A DNA stretch of 64,000 nt from Anaeromassilibacillus senegalensis (GTDB lineage: Bacteria; Bacillota; Clostridia; Oscillospirales; Acutalibacteraceae), in the NCBI RefSeq assembly GCF_021531715.1, contig NZ_JAFBIT010000003.1, positions 406,454 through 470,453 of the forward strand. The letters are read 5' to 3'. Under the pieces are notes generated by a model. That model worked only from the letters and a program-made list of their open reading frames with translations. It searched no databases and had not been told where the DNA came from. The position numbers were made by a program, and so were the translations under genes. This document shows positions 1 to 7,271 of the stretch, one piece after another; within the stretch, counting starts at the first letter, position 1; the number at the start of each line of letters is the position of its first letter.

Positions 1-376
1 TATGCCGGTTTTGCCGGTCACGCTTTGCGTGAAGGCGGTAAAGGCCCAGCCCGTCTATCCGGCTGCCGTCTTCGTTTTCAATGTAGTCTCCGAAAATCTC
101 AAGCGCGTTGCCGGTGAAAAGAAAGACGGTCCCGCCGTCTATTTCTTTCGATATATCGTCCCGCAGAGGCATCAGCTTTTGAATTACCCGCTCCTGCGTC
201 TGCTCCGTCATGGCGCCGAGGTAGACGAGATCAACTTTTTCACGGACAAAGCGCACGTCGCCGCAAAGAGGCGTGGAGCAGAATTCCGCTTGCGGCAGCA
301 CTTTTTCCAGATAACGAATATTTCCAAGATCACCAAACAGGTTACAGACTTCCGGAAATAGAATTTCAATTTTCAT
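1..376 (-). CDS. gatD: GatD-like glutamine amidotransferase of lipid II (partial, runs off left edge)
   Basis: Glutaminase partner of MurT. In this family the pair amidates the alpha-carboxyl of D-glutamate in the lipid II stem peptide. Only about the first 125 residues are in the window. The start reads MKIEILFPEVCNLFGDLGN, typical of the N-terminus of CobB/CobQ-like class I amidotransferases of the GatD branch; the catalytic Cys and His lie beyond the edge. The ATG begins 2 bases after the stop of murT, the usual murT-gatD operon order. Identity rests on the N-terminal sequence and the neighbour. Confidence 0.85.
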   Translation of the reverse strand, partial: MKIEILFPEVCNLFGDLGNIRYLEKVLPQAEFCSTPLCGDVRFVREKVDLVYLGAMTEQTQERVIQKLMPLRDDISKEIDGGTVFLFTGNALEIFGDYIENEDGSRIDGLGLYRLHAKRDRQNRH

Positions 377-378
377 AA

Positions 379-1770
379 TCAGTCCCCCGCAGGCTTTTCG
401 CCTTTTGCCCAGGCAGAATCCAGAATACTCTGCCGTATTTCCTCAGAAAGCGAAATGGAATGGATTTCATACAAAATAAAGATTGTGTCGGCATGCGCGT
501 CCAGAGCAGAAACGGCGTCGCGCTCATTGCGCATATGTGTAATCCGGTTTTCGGGGATATCCGCCAAAAGGGCGCGCAGATACGTGTCGTAATGGCGCGC
601 ACCGACTAGAATCAGCTGCACAATGCTGTCGTCGTTCAAGAATTCAAAATCTGTATCATACAGCCACGCCTTGCTCTCCACGGTATGCATGGCGTCGTGA
701 CGGTCATCCAGCAAAAGCAAAACAGACTTGCGCCCCGGTGCGTTGCGCACATTTTCAAACGCGCGCGAGCAGGCGATGGGATTCTGTGCTTTTGCGAGGT
801 GCAGAATAATCTTTTTGCCGTTGGGCGTCTCGGTTTCCATATACCGCGTTTCGCTGATGTGAAGCGTCTGCAGCGGTACGCGAATCTGCTCCGGCGTAAG
901 GCCGAATTCCAGCAGCCCGGAGATGACGGCAAGCGTATTATAGATGTTGATGGTGCTGCTGTTGGGCAGGGAATACGTACTCTGCGTCTCGCCGCTTTTT
1001 ACGGTCATGGTCATGGCGCTCAGGTCGATATCCGTAGCGAGGTAATCTGCCTCCGGAGAACAGTATCCGCAGCGTGTACAGTGGACACGCCCGATATGGT
1101 GATAGCGCACGACGTCGTGCGTAAGCGGACCAGAGCAATTCGGGCAGATCGGCGCGTCGTTTACGATATTCTCACAAACCGTCTTGTCGGTGTCGAGATG
1201 GTCAATACTGAAATAGACGCGGTCGTTTTCCGGACAAATCGAGCTGCACAGCGGGTCATCGCCATTCAGAACGAGCTTTGTACCCTTCGGGATCTCCTGG
1301 TTGAGGATGCTGAGAATGAATTCCGCGTGCGCGTTGCGCTTGCAGGAATCGCGAAAGATGTTCGTGCAGATCAGAATATCCGGCTGCAGATACGGGTAAA
1401 GCTTCGGCGCTGAACGCTCGTCCAGCTCGAGAACAGCGAGATCCTGCTTCGGGTGGCCCAAAAGGTTGCTGTTTGCAATCAGCGCGGAGGCGATGCCGGT
1501 ATTGACATTGGAGCCGGAACGGTTGCAGAAGAAAGGAATGTTGTTCTGAGTCAGAATATCTTCCAGCATATTTGCAACGGTGGTTTTGCCGTTTGTACCG
1601 GTAATACCAATGATTTTTTTCGGTTTTGTGATGCGCCCGATGAAATCCGGACATAAAATAATTGCCCAGGATCCGGGCATAGACGTACCCTTCCTGCCAA
1701 TGAGTTTCAAGAGCAGCGCCGTGCACTTGGCAAAGAACAGGGCAAAATAAAAGCGAAATGTTTTCTTCAA
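379..1770 (-). CDS. murT: MurT, Mur-ligase-like lipid II isoglutaminyl synthase subunit
   Basis: ATP-dependent subunit that activates D-Glu of lipid II for amidation with ammonia from GatD. The protein has 463 aa. A hydrophobic N-terminus is followed by the Mur-ligase P-loop GTNGKTT at residues 58-64, a central domain, and a four-Cys ribbon (CPNC ... CTRCGYC, around residues 205-235) that distinguishes MurT from other Mur ligases. The C-terminal DUF1727 region follows. A sigma-A promoter lies upstream on the same strand and gatD follows 2 bases downstream, so both are probably one transcript. Amidation of this residue affects peptidoglycan cross-linking and beta-lactam and lysozyme sensitivity in other Firmicutes. 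Confidence 0.93.
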   Translation of the reverse strand: MKKTFRFYFALFFAKCTALLLKLIGRKGTSMPGSWAIILCPDFIGRITKPKKIIGITGTNGKTTVANMLEDILTQNNIPFFCNRSGSNVNTGIASALIANSNLLGHPKQDLAVLELDERSAPKLYPYLQPDILICTNIFRDSCKRNAHAEFILSILNQEIPKGTKLVLNGDDPLCSSICPENDRVYFSIDHLDTDKTVCENIVNDAPICPNCSGPLTHDVVRYHHIGRVHCTRCGYCSPEADYLATDIDLSAMTMTVKSGETQSTYSLPNSSTINIYNTLAVISGLLEFGLTPEQIRVPLQTLHISETRYMETETPNGKKIILHLAKAQNPIACSRAFENVRNAPGRKSVLLLLDDRHDAMHTVESKAWLYDTDFEFLNDDSIVQLILVGARHYDTYLRALLADIPENRITHMRNERDAVSALDAHADTIFILYEIHSISLSEEIRQSILDSAWAKGEKPAGD

Positions 1771-1818
1771 GGAAAAACCCCCTTTATATTCGAATAATCC
1801 AACATAAAGAACGAAATC

Positions 1819-1847
1819 AGTATATCATGCGATCATCGAATAGTCAA
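1819..1847 (-). promoter_or_regulatory. sigma-A promoter of murT-gatD
   Basis: On the minus strand TTGACT and TATACT are separated by 17 bases and lie about 50 bases upstream of the murT ATG. No operator is evident. Confidence 0.7.
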
Positions 1848-2094
1848 TCACACATTTGCCCTCAAAGATGCGTTCGATATAGGTTGTGAAAGTGAAGAAT
1901 CAAAATACATTCGAGCGTCTGCGTGCGCGTTTAAAAAACGGATCGGGCGATAGAATGCCCCGATGTCCGGCTTGACACCGACAGGAAAACCTGCGAAAAT
2001 AGTATCAGCGCCATGCCGTTTTGTCCGGGGTGTTTCGGCCCGCTTGAGCATGGCGCCGTGCGAACAGCGCAAAAGAACGGTACAGAAAAGGTGC

Positions 2095-2592
2095 ATGGAC
2101 ATGCCGGTTCTTCACAACATTCCTCCCGTCTTTGACGAAAACAGCCGCATTCTGATTCTCGGCTCGTTCCCGTCGGTCAAGTCGCGCGAGGGAGAGTTTT
2201 TCTACCACCACCCGCGGAACCGCTTCTGGCGTGTGCTCGCGGCGGTGTGCGGCGAGAAGACGCCGGAGACGATTCAGGAAAAGCGCGCGTTCCTGCTTGA
2301 ACACGGCATTGCGCTGTGGGATGTGATCGCCTCGTGCGAGATCACCGGCTCGTCGGATGCGAGCATCAAAAACGCCGTGCCGAACGATCTTCGGCGCATC
2401 CTGAAGCAGGCGGACATCCGGCAAATCTTCACAAACGGGCAGACCGCGCACCGGATGTATCAGAAATATCTGGCGGGAGAAACGCGCTTGCCGGAGATTG
2501 CGCTGCCTTCCACCAGTCCGGCAAACGCCGCGTGGAGCCTCGAGCGGCTCGCAGAAGCGTGGCGCGCGATCCTGCCGGGAATCACCAAATAA
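2095..2592 (+). CDS. DNA-deoxyinosine glycosylase (uracil-DNA glycosylase superfamily)
   Basis: Base-excision repair enzyme of the UDG superfamily, most like the family 6 hypoxanthine-DNA glycosylases. About 165 aa. The N-terminal motif GSFPSVKSREGEFFYHHPRN carries the active-site loop, and the C-terminal SPANAAWS segment is the usual DNA-intercalation/His loop position. The frame opens further upstream (1963), but the ATG at 2095 (or 2101) fits the conserved N-terminus and has an AAAGG-type site just before it. It would remove deaminated purines. The spacer to the next gene is short with a strong ribosome site, so the two may be co-transcribed. Confidence 0.82.
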   Translation: MDMPVLHNIPPVFDENSRILILGSFPSVKSREGEFFYHHPRNRFWRVLAAVCGEKTPETIQEKRAFLLEHGIALWDVIASCEITGSSDASIKNAVPNDLRRILKQADIRQIFTNGQTAHRMYQKYLAGETRLPEIALPSTSPANAAWSLERLAEAWRAILPGITK

Positions 2593-2607
2593 AGGAGGAG
2601 AACCTGC

Positions 2608-2952
2608 ATGACAAAGGAAGAAATGATGGCTTATATCCTCGACAGCGTGCCGTACCGCATCATGTTCGTCGATGCCGACCACATCATTCGCTACATGAAC
2701 CGCGAGGCGCAGTACCACTATCACACCGTTCGGGGCTATGACAACCTGATCGGCAAGTCGATTTTCGAGTGTCACTCGGAGAAATCGAAGGAAATGCTGA
2801 TCGCGGCGGTGGAAAAGCTGAAAAACCACGGAAACGAGATTTATCTCGGCGTCAGCGTGTACAACGAGCGCAAGTACATCAACCCTGTGCGCGACGAAAC
2901 CGGCAAGCTGATTGGATATTTCGAGCGTTTCGAGCGGAATTTGCAGAAATAA
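2608..2952 (+). CDS. Small single PAS-domain protein
   Basis: A 114-aa soluble protein made of one PAS fold. It has the N-terminal 'RIMFVDADHIIRYMN' strand pattern, a central helix (IGKSIFECH) and the terminal strand pair 'NPVRDETGKLIGYFERFE'. No output domain (kinase, HTH, GGDEF) is present. A near-perfect AAAGGAGG site precedes the ATG and the gene begins 15 bases after the glycosylase. The family often binds small ligands, haem or flavin, but nothing here identifies the ligand. Role unknown, possibly a redox or ligand sensor acting through a partner. Confidence 0.75.
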   Translation: MTKEEMMAYILDSVPYRIMFVDADHIIRYMNREAQYHYHTVRGYDNLIGKSIFECHSEKSKEMLIAAVEKLKNHGNEIYLGVSVYNERKYINPVRDETGKLIGYFERFERNLQK

Positions 2953-2983
2953 CCGGAAAATTCCCGATAATTGCCGATTGCGA

Positions 2984-3012
2984 TTGACAAACGTGCGCCG
3001 GGGTGTTACGAT
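2984..3012 (+). promoter_or_regulatory. sigma-A promoter of the lysine riboswitch transcript
   Basis: TTGACA at 2984-2989, a 17-base spacer, then TACGAT at 3007-3012. The predicted start lies about 20 bases before the riboswitch P1 stem. Confidence 0.75.
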
Positions 3013-3037
3013 AAGAAAAAGTTAATAAACCGTTTCA

Positions 3038-3199
3038 GATAGAGGCGCGTTCAGACAAGAGTAATGCGAAACATGCTGCGGCAGGCACGCAGGAAAGGGT
3101 CGAACGCCGAAGCGCGGTGCCTGTGCCGTAGGACACCGAAGCTGGGCGCATGCAGAAGATGTATGCGACTGTCTGCCCGCAAGGGTATGTTGAGCTGTC
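3038..3199 (+). ncRNA. Lysine riboswitch (L box)
   Basis: The conserved blocks of the lysine aptamer appear in order: GATAGAGGCGCG at 3038, AGAGTAA, GAAAGGG, CGCCGAAGC, GACACCGAAGCTGG, GACTGTC and the closing GAGCTGTC at 3192-3199. GATAG and CTGTC pair as P1. An intrinsic terminator follows at 3219-3256, so lysine binding should stop transcription of the transporter gene downstream. Confidence 0.93.
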
Positions 3200-3218
3200 A
3201 GAACGAGCGAAAAGGGAT

Positions 3219-3256
3219 AAAACCGTTTTCTGCGTTCGGCAGAAAGCGGTTTTTTG
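3219..3256 (+). terminator. Riboswitch expression-platform terminator
   Basis: A stem of ACCGxTTTCTGC and GCAGAAAGCGGT closed by a short GTTCG loop is followed by TTTTTT. It lies 20 bases after the lysine aptamer and 30 bases before the transporter gene. Confidence 0.88.
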
Positions 3257-3285
3257 ACGCAAATTTTTAGTTCAGGAGAGGGATT

Positions 3286-5043
3286 ATGGGTACAACAAAA
3301 ACACGCAGAACCGCCTGGCTCGCGGTGGTCATCGCCGTATTCGCTGCGCTGGTTCTGCTCTTCACACTCGGCGCCGGAGCGTTCGGCGCAGCGGAAGAGG
3401 CCGACCCCGAAGCGTGGGCGTATATCGACGGCTACTCGGAAAACGTCGATTCCGACCCCGCGTTTGACACCAATCTCGGCGCGGCGCTCACGTCTGTGCG
3501 CGGGGAGATCCATGTTTATGCGACGTGGCTCGCGCTGCTGCCGCCGGTCATTGCGATCGTACTGGCGCTCATCACGAAGGAGGTCTACTCCTCGCTGTTC
3601 ATCGGCATTCTGTCCGGCGCGCTGCTGTATGCGAACTTCGGCTTCACCGGCACGATTGACCACCTGTTTGTGGACGGCTTCATCGCTTCCATCGCCGATT
3701 CGTACAACATCGGCATTCTGCTGTTCCTCGTCGTGCTCGGCGCGATTGTCGTGCTGATGAACCGTGCGGGCGGCTCGGCGGCGTTCGGCAAATGGGCGGT
3801 AAAGCACATCAAGTCCCGCGTGGGCGCGCAGCTTGCGACGGTTCTTCTGGGCTGCCTGATTTTCGTGGACGACTATTTCAACTGCCTGACGGTCGGCAGC
3901 GTCATGCGCCCCGTCACGGACAAATTCAAGGTTTCCCGCGCGAAGCTCGCGTATCTCATCGATTCCACCGCCGCGCCGATCTGCATCATTGCGCCGGTCT
4001 CCTCGTGGGCGGCGGCAGTCGCGGGCTTTGTGCCGGAGGGACAGAGCGGCTTTGCGCTCTTTATCCGCGCGATTCCGTTCAATTTTTACGCGCTGCTCAC
4101 GATCCTCGCGATGGTGCTGATCGCCGTCATGAAGCTCGATTTCGGCCCGATGAAGCGCCATGAGGAAAACGCGCTCAAGGGCGATCTGTTCTCGAGCGAC
4201 GATGCGGAATCCTTTAAGAGCCTTGAAAATGAGGACGACAGCGGCAAGGGCAGCGTGTGGGATCTCGTCGCACCGGTTGCGGTGCTGATCGCCGCCTGCA
4301 TCCTCGGTCTTATCTACTCCGGCGGCTTCTTCACGCCGGGTGCGGAGGGCTACGGCTCCTTTATCGTCGCGTTCTCCGCGGCGGATGCTTCGCAGGGTCT
4401 CGTATACGGCTCCTTCGCCGGTCTGATCTTCGCCATTGTCTACTTCATGCTGCGCGGCGTTTTGACGTTCAAGCAGTGCATGGAGTCGATCCCCGAGGGC
4501 TTCAAGGCGATGGTGCCCGCCATCATGATTCTTTCCTGCGCATGGACGCTCAAGACGATGACGGACAGCCTCGGCGCCAAGATCTTCATCGCGGAATTTG
4601 TACGCAACTACACGAGCGCGTTTATCACGTTCCTGCCCGCGATCGTGTTCCTCATCGCGATCGGTCTGTCGTTCTCCACGGGTACCTCGTGGGGCACGTT
4701 CGGCATTCTGATCCCGATCGTCCTCGCCGTATTCGGCACGGGCGCGCTCGATATGCAGATCTGCGTGATCTCGATCTCCGCCTGCATGGCCGGCGCGGTC
4801 TGCGGCGACCATTGCTCGCCGATCTCGGACACCACGATCATGGCGTCCGCCGGCTCGCAGTCGAACCACATCAACCACGTTTCCACGCAGCTGCCGTATG
4901 CGATGACAGTCGCGGCGGTGTCGTTCGTCGCGTATGCTATCGCAGGCTTTGTGCAGAGCGCGTGGATCGTCCTGCCCATCGCCGCCGTGCTGATGGTCGC
5001 GACGCTTTTCGGAATTCGCGCGGTTACAAAAAAGCGCGCTTGA
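3286..5043 (+). CDS. NhaC-family transporter under lysine riboswitch control (LysW-type candidate lysine permease)
   Basis: A 585-aa membrane protein of the NhaC ion transporter superfamily. It has an N-terminal hydrophobic segment, a roughly 60-residue exported loop, then about 11-12 membrane segments. 'GCLIFVDDYFNCLTVGSVM' and 'FSTGTSWGTFGILIP' with 'CGDHCSPISDTT' are the two family signature regions. By homology alone it would be called a Na+/H+ antiporter. The lysine riboswitch 90 bases upstream points to lysine uptake instead, as proposed for LysW in comparative studies of L-box regulons. The ATG at 3286 is preceded by CAGGAGAGG. Substrate is an inference from regulation. Confidence 0.87.
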   Translation: MGTTKTRRTAWLAVVIAVFAALVLLFTLGAGAFGAAEEADPEAWAYIDGYSENVDSDPAFDTNLGAALTSVRGEIHVYATWLALLPPVIAIVLALITKEVYSSLFIGILSGALLYANFGFTGTIDHLFVDGFIASIADSYNIGILLFLVVLGAIVVLMNRAGGSAAFGKWAVKHIKSRVGAQLATVLLGCLIFVDDYFNCLTVGSVMRPVTDKFKVSRAKLAYLIDSTAAPICIIAPVSSWAAAVAGFVPEGQSGFALFIRAIPFNFYALLTILAMVLIAVMKLDFGPMKRHEENALKGDLFSSDDAESFKSLENEDDSGKGSVWDLVAPVAVLIAACILGLIYSGGFFTPGAEGYGSFIVAFSAADASQGLVYGSFAGLIFAIVYFMLRGVLTFKQCMESIPEGFKAMVPAIMILSCAWTLKTMTDSLGAKIFIAEFVRNYTSAFITFLPAIVFLIAIGLSFSTGTSWGTFGILIPIVLAVFGTGALDMQICVISISACMAGAVCGDHCSPISDTTIMASAGSQSNHINHVSTQLPYAMTVAAVSFVAYAIAGFVQSAWIVLPIAAVLMVATLFGIRAVTKKRA

Positions 5044-5068
5044 CAGCGGCGCGAAGCGGTGGTATAGT
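5040..5068 (+). promoter_or_regulatory. sigma-A promoter overlapping the transporter stop codon
   Basis: TTGACA at 5040-5045, a 17-base spacer and TATAGT at 5063-5068. The -35 box overlaps the TGA of the preceding transporter gene. It should drive the leader region and rsgA. Confidence 0.75.
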
Positions 5069-5104
5069 TAAAATAATCTCAAACGCAGAAAGGGGAAATG
5101 TTTT

Positions 5105-5137
5105 ATGACAGGCACTTTTGAGGCTGTAAAAAACTGA
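5105..5137 (+). CDS. Candidate 10-codon leader peptide
   Basis: ATG at 5105 preceded by AAAGGGG opens a frame MTGTFEAVKN and stops. ACGCAGAAA before it and TTTCTGCGT after it (5149-5157) are perfectly complementary, so the little frame sits inside a possible long hairpin, with an intrinsic terminator 20 bases further on. There is no run of one amino acid as in classical attenuators. Translation is unproven. Confidence 0.35.
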   Translation: MTGTFEAVKN

Positions 5138-5177
5138 ACCGAACGATTTTCTGCGTAAAGTGAACCGGGTGTAAAAG

Positions 5178-5203
5178 GGGGACGCTTTAGGCGTCCCTTT
5201 TTG
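5178..5203 (+). terminator. Intrinsic terminator or attenuator in the rsgA leader
   Basis: GGGACGC and GCGTCCC form a stem around TTTAG, followed by TTTTT. It lies between the promoter at 5040-5068 and rsgA, so it could end a short leader RNA or act as an attenuator. Confidence 0.75.
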
Positions 5204-5262
5204 CACCCTTTTTTGCGCGGAAAACGGGCAGGACAACACAATTTTAGAAAGGATGATGTTTT

Positions 5263-5346
5263 ATGCGATACACCTTGAACGCCGCAAACCGAACGACTGA
5301 AGAAAGAAGGAATCTGCTTGAATTTACTGAACGATTACGGATATAG
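5263..5346 (+). CDS. Candidate 27-codon upstream frame overlapping rsgA
   Basis: ATG at 5263, preceded by GAAAGGATG, opens a 27-codon frame (MRYTLNAANRTTEERR...) that ends with TAG at 5344-5346, 29 bases inside rsgA in another frame. Its start region resembles the shorter frame at 5105 (GAAAGG..ATGTTTTATG and AACCGAACGA in both). It may couple translation to the TTG start of rsgA, or be a duplicated gene start. No homology recognised. Confidence 0.3.
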   Translation: MRYTLNAANRTTEERRNLLEFTERLRI

Positions 5347-6346
5347 GGAAACACAGGACTTTGCGCCGTACACCGCGGCACGCGTGACGGCGGAGCACCG
5401 GGAGCGCTACGAGCTCGTCGGCGAGCAGGGCGCGTTTTACGGGCGGCTCAAGAGCGCCATTTATTTCGGCGAGCAAGGCGCGGAGCCGTTTCCGACGGTC
5501 GGCGATTTCGTCCTCGTTGAGTTCAACCCCACGGGAGACAGCCGCATTGTGCAGACGCTGCCCCGCCGATCCGTCTTTGAGCGGCCGGATCCGTCCTACG
5601 GGCGCGCGCGTCCGCAGGCGGTTGCCGCAAACTTTGATTTCGTGTTCATCGTGCAGTCGCTGAACCGCGATTTCAACGTGAAAAAACTTGCGCGCTACCT
5701 GACGCTCACGTGGCAGAGCGGCGCGCAGCCGGTCGTCGTGCTCACAAAGCTCGACCTCCGCGAGCCGGGCTATGCGGACTTTATCGCCGCGGCGGAGCGC
5801 GAAGCGTTCGGTGCGCCGGTGCGTGCGGTCAGCTCAAAAACCGGCGAAAATCTCGAAAGCCTGCGCGAATTTTTGCAGCAGGGCAAAACCGTCGCGCTGC
5901 TCGGCTCATCCGGCGCGGGCAAATCGAGCCTTGTCAACGCGCTCGCGGGTGAAAGCGTCATGGAGACCGGCGCGGTGCGCGAAAGCGATGCGCGCGGCCG
6001 CCACACGACGACGCATCGGGCGCTTCTCCGTCTGTCCTGCGGCGCGCTTGTCATCGACACCCCCGGCATGCGCGAGCTGGGCATGTGGGACGTGACACAG
6101 GGTCTTGGCAGTGCGTTTCAGGACGTCGCCGATCTTGCCGCACAATGCCGGTTTTCCGACTGCAAGCACGGCAGGGAGCCGGGCTGTGCCGTCCGCGCGG
6201 CGATCGAGCGCGGCGAGCTGCCCGCCGAACGGCTTGTGCAGTACAGAAAGCTGAGAAATGAGGCGCGTTTCAGCGACGATCCCGCCCGCTATCGCCGTGA
6301 GCGAAGCGAAGTGGCCAAAAAGCGCGCCCGTCAAAGCCGGAAATAA
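5318..6346 (+). CDS. rsgA: Ribosome small subunit-dependent GTPase A
   Basis: Circularly permuted GTPase that acts late in 30S subunit maturation. 342 aa. An N-terminal OB fold (to about residue 95) is followed by the GTPase motifs in permuted order: TKLD (G4), SSKTG (G5), GSSGAGKSS (G1) and DTPGMRE (G3). The C-terminal zinc site is CRFSDCKHGREPGC. The start is TTG at 5318, 7 bases after GAAGG; no ATG fits better. The upstream region holds a promoter, a terminator and two small frames, so its expression may be more elaborately controlled than usual. Confidence 0.92.
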   Translation: MNLLNDYGYRETQDFAPYTAARVTAEHRERYELVGEQGAFYGRLKSAIYFGEQGAEPFPTVGDFVLVEFNPTGDSRIVQTLPRRSVFERPDPSYGRARPQAVAANFDFVFIVQSLNRDFNVKKLARYLTLTWQSGAQPVVVLTKLDLREPGYADFIAAAEREAFGAPVRAVSSKTGENLESLREFLQQGKTVALLGSSGAGKSSLVNALAGESVMETGAVRESDARGRHTTTHRALLRLSCGALVIDTPGMRELGMWDVTQGLGSAFQDVADLAAQCRFSDCKHGREPGCAVRAAIERGELPAERLVQYRKLRNEARFSDDPARYRRERSEVAKKRARQSRK

Positions 6347-6408
6347 GATCCGCCGCGCACCACCCCGGGCAAAATGCAATATACTGCATTTAGGGGGTCG
6401 TGTGTGAA

Positions 6409-7212
6409 ATGAATGAAATTGTTTTGATGGCGCTGATCGCGACGCTCGGCACATGGTCGGTCACGGCGCTGGGTGCTGCGACGGTCGTGTTTTTCCGGTC
6501 GCCGAATCCGAGGGCGCTGAATCTAATGCTCGGCTTTGCGGCGGGCGTTATGATCGCCGCAAGCTTCTGGTCGCTGCTCCAGCCCGCCATCGAGCGTGCG
6601 GAGACGGCGGGAAACGCGCCCGCGTGGCTGATCGCAACGCTCGGCTTTCTCGGCGGCGCACTGTTCATGTGGGGTTCGGATAAATGCGTCACATGGGCGA
6701 GACGGCGTGCGAACAGCGCGCAGGGCAGGCCGAACGAGCGGATGAACCGCATCATTATGCTGGTGCTCTCCATCACGCTCCACAACATCCCGGAGGGCCT
6801 TGCGGTGGGCGTCGCGTTCGGCACGCTGCAGAACGGCAACTGGTCGATGGAAAGCCTGATGGGTGCGGTCACGATCGCCGTGGGCATCGGGCTGCAGAAT
6901 TTCCCGGAGGGCGCCGCCGTCTCCATTCCGCTGCGGCGGGAGGGCTACTCACGGCGCAGGAGCTTTCTGCTCGGGCAGGCCTCGGGCATTGTGGAGCCGG
7001 TGGCGGGCGTCGTCGGCGCAGTGCTCGTCGTCAGCATGGAGGCCATCCTGCCGTATGCGCTCGCGTTTGCCGCAGGCGCAATGGTGCTCGTCGCGGTGCA
7101 CGAGCTGATTCCCGAATGCCAGCAGAGCCAGAAGGCACAGCCGTATGCCGCCACGATGGGCATCGTCGCGGGCTTCGCGGTGATGATGCTGCTCGACGTC
7201 ATGCTGGGATAA
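6409..7212 (+). CDS. ZIP-family divalent metal transporter
   Basis: 267-aa inner-membrane protein of the ZIP (ZupT-like) family for uptake of Zn2+ or related metals. Eight membrane segments are predictable. The signature helices 'ITLHNIPEGLAVGVAFGT' and 'IGLQNFPEGAAVSIPLRR' carry the metal-binding HN..PEG and QN.PEG motifs of segments IV and V. The short loop between segments III and IV is Arg-rich rather than His-rich. The ATG at 6409 lies 11 bases after AGGGGG; a GTG at 6400 is too close to that site. A bidirectional terminator closes the gene. Metal specificity cannot be read from sequence. Confidence 0.88.
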   Translation: MNEIVLMALIATLGTWSVTALGAATVVFFRSPNPRALNLMLGFAAGVMIAASFWSLLQPAIERAETAGNAPAWLIATLGFLGGALFMWGSDKCVTWARRRANSAQGRPNERMNRIIMLVLSITLHNIPEGLAVGVAFGTLQNGNWSMESLMGAVTIAVGIGLQNFPEGAAVSIPLRREGYSRRRSFLLGQASGIVEPVAGVVGAVLVVSMEAILPYALAFAAGAMVLVAVHELIPECQQSQKAQPYAATMGIVAGFAVMMLLDVMLG

Positions 7213-7218
7213 AACAAA

Positions 7219-7268
7219 ACGTCCGGACAGCTCCGAAAATTCGGAGTGGTCCGGACGTATTTCATTTT
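7219..7268. terminator. Bidirectional intrinsic terminator
   Basis: ACGTCCGGAC and GTCCGGACGT form a 10-bp stem, with an inner CTCCGAA/TTCGGAG stem. T-rich sequence follows on the plus strand and T residues flank the other side. It lies between two convergent genes. Confidence 0.85.
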
Positions 7269-7271
7269 TTA

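Noticed and set aside
3022..4878. Long minus-strand frame of 618 codons opposite the NhaC gene
   Set aside because: It is a shadow of GC-rich coding sequence, Arg/Asp/Glu-rich without domains, and crosses the riboswitch. Similar long shadows lie opposite typA, purL and secA.
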